DNA from: Lachnospiraceae bacterium
GTDB taxonomy: Bacteria; Bacillota; Clostridia; Lachnospirales; Lachnospiraceae
Assembly (NCBI GenBank): GCA_024682835.1
Contig: JAIKYU010000059.1
Location: forward strand, 27,897-91,896
DNA: 64,000 nt
Direction: 5' to 3'
Of the stretch, positions 28,750-36,533 are shown piece after piece; within the stretch, counting starts at the first letter, position 1; every line of letters begins with the position of its first letter. Below the pieces are notes generated by a model. It made no database searches, was not told the DNA's origin, and saw only the letters and a list, made by a program, of their open reading frames with translations. The position numbers and the translations under genes are program-made.

Positions 28750-30155
28750 GTCACTCCTTCCGTTTGTCCCCTGCCTGCTCCGCTGTCGGCAATCCCCTCT
28801 GCTCCTGCGCTTTCTGTGCCGGTTTCATCGGCAAAATCCGCATCCGGTGCGCCGTCCGTTCCTTCCAGGCCCTCCCCGGCCGCTTCCGTCGCCGATTCAC
28901 CTCCGGTCTCCGCACCCTCGGCATATGCTGCCGACAGACTGTCATAATACTCGTCCGAGGGAATCTCCGTGAGGTTTTCTCCCTCCAGGCGGTAACAGTA
29001 CCCCTCGTCCGTCAGCGTATTCTCTTCCGTCACGCGCTCCTTATGGGAAAGCGCATAGATCTGTCCTCCCGCCGGCAGGTATACCAGCTCATTGAACACC
29101 GCTTCCCTCTCCGTCGTGCGCTCCCAGTCAACAATCAGCATCAGCAGTCCTCCGGCGTCCGAATACTCCGCATAGATCGAGGTGTTCATATCCGCAGGCT
29201 GGATCGCGGAAAAATCAAAGGTCTGTTCACCCAGTTCATTCACCGGCCGTGCATATTCCTCTATCCGGTACCGGAACAGCTCATGCCCCACAATCTGGCC
29301 GGCCGAGACAAAATCCCCCTCCGCCATGGCGTGATTCAGATCGCGGATAAACTCATCCGGCAGAAATACCTCCGCATTCTCCTGCGTGTACTGCGACCGA
29401 AGCCCGGCCAGAACCTCCGAGCCGGTAGCCGCAAGACCCTCATCAAGAATCAGAATGGCCTCATCATCATTTCCCCGGTCAATGTAAACATGAGCCATCC
29501 GCTCATAGACAGCAGCCGCATCCATGTGCTCCACCTCCAGGAGTCGCCGGTACAGCGCAATCGCATCCTCCGGTGCCTTTTTAGCGGCTGCGGACAGCAT
29601 ACCGTCAATAACCAGTGCCCTGATCAGCGCCGCTTCGTTGTCGTCGCCCGTGACATCCTGCACCGTATCCGCAACGGAGAATGCGCCGTCAAAATCCTCC
29701 TCATCCACACGCTCCACCGCACGAAGCTCCAAAAGCCGCTCCAGCGGTTCCTTATAGGAAACAAGCGTCTCGCCGGCGCGGTGATAAAGGGAAACGGCCG
29801 TATCCGTATCCTCTGACCGGATGGCGACCTCCATCAGTCCCCGGTACGCGTCGGCATTTCGTTTGTCCATGGCAAGCACGCGCCTGAATTCGGTCACAGC
29901 CTTCGAATAATCCGCCGCCGCAAGATAACGCTGCCCGTATTTCAGATTATGTGCCAGGCGGTTCCGGGGATTATACATGAACCAGGCCATGAAAAAGAAG
30001 ACGGCAACCAGGGATGCGCACAGCATCCACCAGAGGAAACGCGTTATCCTCTCTCTCGTGGTATAGACGATTCTGCGCCGCATCACCGGCGGTTTTTTCA
30101 GTTTTCTCTTCGCTATCGTCATAATCCCGGCCATACTACCCGCATATGAAGGCGC
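28746..30155 (-). CDS. Membrane-anchored TPR protein with low-complexity acidic C-terminus
   Basis: ORF track 28746..30215. N-terminal TM (FLWWMLCASLVAVFFFMAWFM), TPRs, Gly/Glu/Thr/Ala-rich tail. The promoter at 30187-30215 places the start downstream, probably TTG/GTG near 30155 after GGGAGG. Confidence 0.75.
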   Translation of the reverse strand, partial: APSYAGSMAGIMTIAKRKLKKPPVMRRRIVYTTRERITRFLWWMLCASLVAVFFFMAWFMYNPRNRLAHNLKYGQRYLAAADYSKAVTEFRRVLAMDKRNADAYRGLMEVAIRSEDTDTAVSLYHRAGETLVSYKEPLERLLELRAVERVDEEDFDGAFSVADTVQDVTGDDNEAALIRALVIDGMLSAAAKKAPEDAIALYRRLLEVEHMDAAAVYERMAHVYIDRGNDDEAILILDEGLAATGSEVLAGLRSQYTQENAEVFLPDEFIRDLNHAMAEGDFVSAGQIVGHELFRYRIEEYARPVNELGEQTFDFSAIQPADMNTSIYAEYSDAGGLLMLIVDWERTTEREAVFNELVYLPAGGQIYALSHKERVTEENTLTDEGYCYRLEGENLTEIPSDEYYDSLSAAYAEGAETGGESATEAAGEGLEGTDGAPDADFADETGTESAGAEGIADSGAGRGQTEGVT

Positions 30156-30186
30156 CACCAAAAAAGAGATACCTCCCTTATGATAG

Positions 30187-30215
30187 ATTATACGGCAACG
30201 GGCAGGCATTGACAA
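30187..30215 (-). promoter_or_regulatory. Sigma-A-type promoter for the TPR-purO-purH cluster
   Basis: Gene-sense TTGTCA (30215-30210), 17 bp spacer, TATAAT (30192-30187). Confidence 0.65.
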
Positions 30216-30242
30216 CGAAAAACAAAATATAGCAGATGGTAT

Positions 30243-31601
30243 TTAAAGAACCGAAACCTTCTCCCGGTATGTTTTCCGGAACAGCGTGACAGAGAGCAGG
30301 AGCGAAGCGATTTCGGCAATCGGAAACGCCCACCAGACATGGACCAGCAATCCGGTCCTGGCTAGAAGAAACGCCGCCGGGATCAGCACAACCAGCTGCC
30401 TCCCCACGGATACGATCAGCGAATAGAGACTGACGGAAAAGGCCTGGAACACGGAGCCCATCACGATGCAGACCGCGGCAACAGGAAAGCTCAGAGCGAT
30501 AATACGAAGCGCCGGTATGCCGATCGCCTTCATCTCGTCGGAAGCGGCGAACAGATCCAGCAGCACGCCGGGAATGAGCTCAAAAACGGCGGTTCCCGCC
30601 AGCATGATCGACAACGCCAGCGTCATGGAAAATCGCAGGCTTTCCCTGATCCTTGAAGCATTCCTGGCCCCGTAATTGAATGCAAGAACCGGAATCATCC
30701 CGTTATTGAGGCCGAAAACCGGCATGAACACGAAGCTCTGCAGTTTGAAATATACCCCGAAAACCGCCGTGGCCGTCGAGGAGAATGCAATCAGAATCTG
30801 ATTCATCAGATAGGTCATCACCGATCCGATCGCCATCATGAGCGCGGAAGGAACCCCCACCGCATAAATCTCCTTCACGGCGTCTGCCGAAGGATGCAGA
30901 ACCAGCGACCAGGAAAGCCGGATATCCTTATTCTTTTTCAAATTCAGTGTCAAAGCAATGGCCGACCCCGCCACCTGTCCGAAAATCGTCGCAAAAGCAG
31001 CTCCGGCGACGCCAAGGCGCGGGAAGGGACCTACCCCGAAAATCAGAAGCGGATCGAGAATAATGTTGATCACCGCCCCCGTAATCTGAGAGATCATGCT
31101 GTACAGCGTCCGCCCGGTTGACTGCAGGAGGCGCTCCAGCGTGATCTGGAAAAACACGCCGATCGACAGCACACAGACAATCCGAAGATAGGTGATCCCC
31201 AGTGCCAGAATTTCCGGGTCGTCCGTCTGAGATCGAATGAAAGCCCCCGCAAGGAAAATGCCGATGAACAGAAAAATAAAATAATGAATGATATTTAATA
31301 AAATTCCCACACAGGCCGCCTGATCCGCCCTGTCAAACCGCTTTTCGCCCAGCGACCGCGAAAGCATCGCATTGATGCCGACACCCGTACCGGCTGCCAG
31401 CGCAATCATCAGATTCTGCATCGGAAAAGCAAGCGTCACAGCCGTCAGCGCGTTTTCACTGATCCTCGACACGAAAATTGAATCGACCACATTGTACAGC
31501 GCCTGCACCAGCATGGAAATCATCATCGGCAGGGACATGGAAACAATCAGGCCCTTTACGGGCATGGTGCCCATTTTATTCGTTTCACGTGCATTCACCA
31601 C
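30243..31601 (-). CDS. MATE family efflux transporter
   Basis: 452 aa, 12 TM; LPMMISMLVQALYNVVDSIFVSRISENALTAVTLAFPMQNLMIALAAGTGVGINAMLSRSLGEKR. Confidence 0.95.
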   Translation of the reverse strand: MVNARETNKMGTMPVKGLIVSMSLPMMISMLVQALYNVVDSIFVSRISENALTAVTLAFPMQNLMIALAAGTGVGINAMLSRSLGEKRFDRADQAACVGILLNIIHYFIFLFIGIFLAGAFIRSQTDDPEILALGITYLRIVCVLSIGVFFQITLERLLQSTGRTLYSMISQITGAVINIILDPLLIFGVGPFPRLGVAGAAFATIFGQVAGSAIALTLNLKKNKDIRLSWSLVLHPSADAVKEIYAVGVPSALMMAIGSVMTYLMNQILIAFSSTATAVFGVYFKLQSFVFMPVFGLNNGMIPVLAFNYGARNASRIRESLRFSMTLALSIMLAGTAVFELIPGVLLDLFAASDEMKAIGIPALRIIALSFPVAAVCIVMGSVFQAFSVSLYSLIVSVGRQLVVLIPAAFLLARTGLLVHVWWAFPIAEIASLLLSVTLFRKTYREKVSVL

Positions 31602-31723
31602 GGCAATCCTCTCTGTCCTGTCGCATCGGCGACCCCCTCAAAAATCTTCCAACAGTCTATGAAAATGTCCCCCTCTTGTCAACCCGATCATCGGACCGTC
31701 TGAATTCCAGCAACAATTCCTGC

Positions 31724-31752
31724 TTGACAGTTCCCTCTGTCCTGCGTATGAT
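31724..31752 (+). promoter_or_regulatory. Sigma-A-type promoter of mntP
   Basis: TTGACA (31724-31729), 17 bp, TATGAT (31747-31752). Confidence 0.65.
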
Positions 31753-31762
31753 TTCTTCCTAT

Positions 31763-32353
31763 ATGAATGCACTGTTTTTTCTGATCAACAGCATCGGTCT
31801 CGGAATCGGACTTGCCATGGACGCTTTCTCCGTCTCTCTGGCAAACGGGTTGAATGAGCCGCGCATGAATAAAAAACGGTCGCTATTTATTTCCGGCATC
31901 TACGCCACATTCCAGTTCCTGATGCCTCTGATCGGATGGTTTTTCGTGCACACGGCAGCCGCTTTTTTTTCTGTGCTCCGCCCGCTGATTCCCTGGATCG
32001 CTCTTGTTCTGCTGGCAATCATCGGCGGCAAAATGCTTTTGGAGGCCCGTTCCGGCTCCGATTCCGAATCCGGCCCGACGAGCGTCCCCCTTACACGAAA
32101 GGTTCTGCTTCTGCAGGGAATTGCCACCTCGATCGATGCGCTTTCCGTCGGCCTGACCATCGCGGATTATCATGTTGTCTCTGCAATCATTGCCTCCCTG
32201 ATCATCGGAATCGTAACACTTGTTATTTGTCTTGCCGGTCTGCGTCTCGGGCGGACCTTCGGTACGCGGCTGTCCGGCCGCGCCTCCATTCTCGGCGGAA
32301 TCATTCTCCTTGCCATCGGTCTTGAAATCTGGATCAAAGGGGTCTTCTTCTGA
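31763..32353 (+). CDS. mntP: Putative manganese efflux pump MntP
   Basis: MNALFFLINSIGLGIGLAMDAFSVSLANGL...LLLQGIATSIDALSVGLTIADY...ASILGGIILLAIGLEIWIKGVFF. Confidence 0.9.
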   Translation: MNALFFLINSIGLGIGLAMDAFSVSLANGLNEPRMNKKRSLFISGIYATFQFLMPLIGWFFVHTAAAFFSVLRPLIPWIALVLLAIIGGKMLLEARSGSDSESGPTSVPLTRKVLLLQGIATSIDALSVGLTIADYHVVSAIIASLIIGIVTLVICLAGLRLGRTFGTRLSGRASILGGIILLAIGLEIWIKGVFF

Positions 32354-32371
32354 TAAACGGCTTCTTTTTCG

Positions 32372-32400
32372 TTGACAGATCCCGTTCCCCGTTGTATGCT
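32372..32400 (+). promoter_or_regulatory. Sigma-A-type promoter of typA
   Basis: TTGACA (32372-32377), 17 bp, TATGCT (32395-32400). Confidence 0.6.
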
Positions 32401-32475
32401 GATTCATGCTGACAGGCGGCGAAAAGCCGGTTCTCAGGCATGACGGCAGCGCAAGTCGCGCCGGGGAAGGGATTT

Positions 32476-34341
32476 ATGAAACAGACAAGAAACGATGTCC
32501 GCAACGTAGCAATCATCGCCCATGTCGATCACGGCAAAACGACACTGGTGGACGGATTGCTGCGGCAAAGCGGCATTTTCAGGGACAACCAGGAGGTGGT
32601 CGAGCGTGTGATGGACTCCAACGCCATCGAACGGGAGCGCGGGATCACCATTCTGTCCAAAAACACCGCCATCACCTATAAGGATATCAAGATCAACATC
32701 ATCGACACGCCCGGTCACGCCGATTTCGGCGGAGAGGTGGAGCGCGTCCTGAAGATGGTCAACGGCGTGATCCTTGTCGTCGATGCCTTCGAGGGACCGA
32801 TGCCGCAGACCAAGTTTGTTCTCAGAAAAGCCATGGAGCTCCGTCTCCCCGTCATCGTCTGCGTCAATAAGATCGACCGGCCGGAAGCACGACCGAAAGA
32901 GGTGATCGACGAGGTGCTGGAGCTGCTTATGGATCTGGGAGCGGACGACAAGCAGATCGACTGCCCGTTCGTCTTTGCCTCAGCCAAGGCAGGCACCTCC
33001 TCCATGGATCCCGAGGAAGCGGGAACCGATTTACAGCCACTGCTGGACACCATCATCAACTATATTCCAGCCCCGGTAGGAGATCCGGAGGCAGGCACGC
33101 AGATGCTGATCTCCACCATCGATTACAACGAATACGTCGGGCGCATCGGGGTCGGCAAGATTGACAACGGTTCTCTTCACGTCGGTCAGGACGTGATCAT
33201 TGTCAACCATCACGACGCTTCCAAACAGGTGAAGACCAAGGTCAGCAAGCTCTATGAATTCGAAGGTCTGAACAAGGTCGAAGTCCAGAAAGCCGAAATC
33301 GGATCCATCGTGGCCATCTCCGGCATCGACGAGATCCGTATCGGAGACACGCTCTGCTCACCGGATTCCCCGAAAGCCATTCCTTTCCAGAAGATATCCG
33401 AGCCGACGATCTCCATGAATTTTATCGTGAATGATTCTCCTCTTGCAGGCCAGGAGGGAAAATATGTCACCAGCAGGCATCTCCGCGACCGGCTGTATCG
33501 GGAGCTCAACACCGATGTGTCGCTGAGGGTGGAGGACACCGAGACGACGGAGACATTCAAGGTGTCCGGCCGGGGCGAGTTGCATCTGTCCGTTCTGATC
33601 GAAACCATGCGCCGGGAAGGCTATGAATTTGCCGTAAGCAAGGCCGAGGTCATTTACCGGGAGGACGAAAACGGCAAACGGCTGGAGCCTATGGAAACCT
33701 GTGTCATTGACGTCCCGGAGGAATTCTCCGGCAGTGTGATCCAGAAGCTCGGCATGCGCAAGGGTGAGCTGGTGTCCATGGGCGAATCCGGCGGCGGTTA
33801 CAACCGCCTGACTTTCCGGATCCCTTCCCGCGGTCTCATCGGCTACCGGGGTGATTTCATGACCGACACCAAAGGAAACGGCATCATGAACACGATCTTT
33901 GACGGCTATGAGCCCTATAAGGGTGATATCTCCTATCGCGGGCAGGGCTCTCTGATCGCCTTTGAGAGCGGAGAAGCGGTAACCTACGGGCTCTTTAACG
34001 CCCAGGAACGAGGCGCGCTCTTTATCGGGCCGGGCACAAAGGTTTATTCCGGCATGGTCATCGGAGAAAGCTCCAGAGGAGAGGACATCGAGGTCAATGT
34101 CTGTAAAACCAAGCATCTGACCAACACGCGGACCAGTTCATCAGACGAGGCGCTGCGTCTGGTGCCGCCAAAGGTCATGAGCCTCGAGCAGTGCATTGAA
34201 TTCATTGACACCGACGAGCTGTTGGAAGTGACTCCCGAAACGCTCAGGATCCGGAAGCGCATTCTTGACCCCACCCTGCGCAAGCGCGCCAACATCGCCG
34301 CCAAGCAAAGAGCAGAAGCCGCTGCAAATCAGGGATCATAA
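32476..34341 (+). CDS. typA: GTP-binding protein TypA/BipA
   Basis: [76 protein letters not shown] precedes ATG 32476. Confidence 0.97.
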   Translation: MKQTRNDVRNVAIIAHVDHGKTTLVDGLLRQSGIFRDNQEVVERVMDSNAIERERGITILSKNTAITYKDIKINIIDTPGHADFGGEVERVLKMVNGVILVVDAFEGPMPQTKFVLRKAMELRLPVIVCVNKIDRPEARPKEVIDEVLELLMDLGADDKQIDCPFVFASAKAGTSSMDPEEAGTDLQPLLDTIINYIPAPVGDPEAGTQMLISTIDYNEYVGRIGVGKIDNGSLHVGQDVIIVNHHDASKQVKTKVSKLYEFEGLNKVEVQKAEIGSIVAISGIDEIRIGDTLCSPDSPKAIPFQKISEPTISMNFIVNDSPLAGQEGKYVTSRHLRDRLYRELNTDVSLRVEDTETTETFKVSGRGELHLSVLIETMRREGYEFAVSKAEVIYREDENGKRLEPMETCVIDVPEEFSGSVIQKLGMRKGELVSMGESGGGYNRLTFRIPSRGLIGYRGDFMTDTKGNGIMNTIFDGYEPYKGDISYRGQGSLIAFESGEAVTYGLFNAQERGALFIGPGTKVYSGMVIGESSRGEDIEVNVCKTKHLTNTRTSSSDEALRLVPPKVMSLEQCIEFIDTDELLEVTPETLRIRKRILDPTLRKRANIAAKQRAEAAANQGS

Positions 34342-35798
34342 TTAAATAACAATCGATTTTTATCAGAACCGTCTGCGGGCAGCACAACCAGTTGTGCATC
34401 CGTCAGACGGTTTTCTTCCATATCCAGCAGATTCTCCGATTCATCATGATCCAGATAGACACCGGTGAAATTCTCCACCTGAATGGCTTCCAGTTCCCCC
34501 AGCCGCGTATCCATCCAGTCCGTCACCTGATAGCCGGACAGGTCAAAGGAACCGGAAGCATCAGCCGGCAGAATGAACAGGGCAGGTTCACCGGCGGCGG
34601 CCGCCTTGCGCAGTCCGTTCTCAGGCACCAGCGCATCCAGCAGATTCCTGACCGCCGGATCCCCGATTGCCGCTCCGGTTCCGGAAAGATAAAGCACCGC
34701 ATCACCCAGTTCACGATCTGACCCAAGTACAACCAGTGCTTCCGAAAGCGATTTCGCTTCGGCCAGCATCTTTCCTTTCTGTGTGTCAAACTGCTCCGCT
34801 CGATCCATCCAGAGACGGTATGCCTTATCCCCCCTGCGGTCCGGGACAGGGCACTCCTCGGAAATGAACCGGCCGACCCGGCGGGTCGTCTTCGTCATTC
34901 CCAGAAGATTCAGGTGTCCCTCATCATTGAAATCCGTCCGGAAATCCGCCGCCTCCTCCGTCAGCAGATCCAGGTACGGCACACACTCCGCCTCGGAGAG
35001 GGCATGGAGGCGCGCAGCCGTCTGGCGATCCAGCGCAGTCGAATTACAAGGAAGAAAGGTGATTGCAGGCTGTATGCCACGCTCCCTGCAAAGAGCAAGA
35101 ATCATCTGCAGATAGGATTCCCCCAGATGAATCTCGTCCGTCAGCTCATCGTCTCCGTCCGGATGCGGAGCTGTCCGGTACTCCACCCTGGTTCTGATCT
35201 CTGCCCCGAGCAGACGATTCGTTTCCGGAGAATGCGCCCCATCCAGAAAATCATCCGATGTAAGAGAAGACCATCGATTGTGATAGAGGATAAACGGAAA
35301 AAGGAATTCCATCTGCAGCGACCTGTCAGCGATCAGATCCCGTACGGCGTAGATTTTGTTCCTGCTCAACGGGAAAACATCCATATTTAAATGCAGCTGG
35401 CTTACAGCGGAAGCACGCTCCTCATCGTCATACTCCTCCGTCATCTGATCCAGATAATGATAATCCCGTTCCATCATATATCCGTCCACGACAACCAGCC
35501 GGGGAGAAAAAATATCCAACGCACAGAGAAGCTCATAGTAAGCCGCCGGCAGGATACTCCCGTGACCGCCGAGATTGTAACCGGCAATTCCGTATTCATC
35601 AAACAGCTGAACCGGATTGATTCCGTTAATGACATGAGAAGAACCGATAAACAACACATCCGCACGCCCGGCAGCATACAGATCTGCGTATTTACGGACA
35701 CTCTCCTTGCGTTCCACCACATGACACACCACAGTAAACGCAAGTACAAGAATCACCAGAAACAACAACCACTTGAACAGTGTCTTTCCTTTACGCAT
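34329..35798 (-). CDS. SGNH-like membrane-anchored protein
   Basis: 489 aa; N-terminal TM; ADVLFIGSSHVINGINPVQLFDEYGIAGYNLGGHGSILPAAYYELL; DEGHLNLLGMTKTTRRVGRFI. Confidence 0.75.
   Translation of the reverse strand: MRKGKTLFKWLLFLVILVLAFTVVCHVVERKESVRKYADLYAAGRADVLFIGSSHVINGINPVQLFDEYGIAGYNLGGHGSILPAAYYELLCALDIFSPRLVVVDGYMMERDYHYLDQMTEEYDDEERASAVSQLHLNMDVFPLSRNKIYAVRDLIADRSLQMEFLFPFILYHNRWSSLTSDDFLDGAHSPETNRLLGAEIRTRVEYRTAPHPDGDDELTDEIHLGESYLQMILALCRERGIQPAITFLPCNSTALDRQTAARLHALSEAECVPYLDLLTEEAADFRTDFNDEGHLNLLGMTKTTRRVGRFISEECPVPDRRGDKAYRLWMDRAEQFDTQKGKMLAEAKSLSEALVVLGSDRELGDAVLYLSGTGAAIGDPAVRNLLDALVPENGLRKAAAAGEPALFILPADASGSFDLSGYQVTDWMDTRLGELEAIQVENFTGVYLDHDESENLLDMEENRLTDAQLVVLPADGSDKNRLLFNYDP
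34367..34412 (+). terminator. typA terminator hairpin, embedded antisense in the convergent SGNH CDS
   Basis: AACCGTCTG-CGGGCA-GCACAA-CCAG-TTGTGC-ATCCGT-CAGACGGTT then TTTTCTTCC: two nested perfect stems. Confidence 0.6.
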
Positions 35799-35829
35799 AA
35801 TCCTATGGTAGCCTGCATCCGACAGCCCG

Positions 35830-36459
35830 TCAAACCGGAAGCTGCCGGATCAGGAAAAACCCCTCCTCTCCCCGAGTGATCTTTGCCTTCCCGTCCGTTA
35901 TCCGTGTGATGTTGCAGCAGATCCTTTCAATATCAGTCGATATTATATTTAGGCACACCTTCACATCCGCGCCATATTCGATATCATCCGTTATGATATT
36001 GTTTTGCCTGAAATAGTGCTGCAGTATCTGGAATCGGGTATAATCAATATCAATTGATATTTTTCTTCCGAATACCTGTTCCGCCTGGGGGGTATTGCTC
36101 AATCCGGCCTGCGCCGCCTGGGTGTACGCCCGCACCAGCCCTCCTGTCCCCAGCAGGACGCCTCCGAAGTAACGTGTGACAACGATCAGCGTATCTGTCA
36201 GGGACGCGCCGTTCATCACCTCCAGAATCGGCTTGCCGGCCGTTCCCGACGGTTCTCCGTCGTCGCTGCACCGCGAATTTTCGCGGTGCGGACCGATTAC
36301 GAAGGCATAACAATGATGACGCGCATCCCAGTAGCGCTTCTGAATCTCGTGTATCCGGTTCTCCGCTTCCTCCGCACTGTGCACCGGCAGGACGTCCGCA
36401 AGAAAACGGGATTTTTTTTCGGTGATCTCCCCTGACCCGGGAGCAGTTGTCACTTTCAT
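35830..36459 (-). CDS. YigZ/IMPACT family protein
   Basis: KKSRFLADVLPVHSAEEAENRIHEIQKRYWDARHHCYAFVIG...CSDDGEPSGTAGKPILEVMNGASLTDTLIVVTRYFGGVLLGTGGLVRAYTQA. Confidence 0.93.
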   Translation of the reverse strand: MKVTTAPGSGEITEKKSRFLADVLPVHSAEEAENRIHEIQKRYWDARHHCYAFVIGPHRENSRCSDDGEPSGTAGKPILEVMNGASLTDTLIVVTRYFGGVLLGTGGLVRAYTQAAQAGLSNTPQAEQVFGRKISIDIDYTRFQILQHYFRQNNIITDDIEYGADVKVCLNIISTDIERICCNITRITDGKAKITRGEEGFFLIRQLPV

Positions 36460-36533
36460 ATTTTGTAGTATATCATGGTTTTTTGTGCTATAATAGGATG
36501 AATTTTGATTCCGAAAGGATACCGGTTGACCTT

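Noticed and set aside
31620-31762. yybP-ykoY (Mn2+) riboswitch upstream of mntP
   Set aside because: The promoter sits immediately before the start codon, leaving no room for an aptamer.
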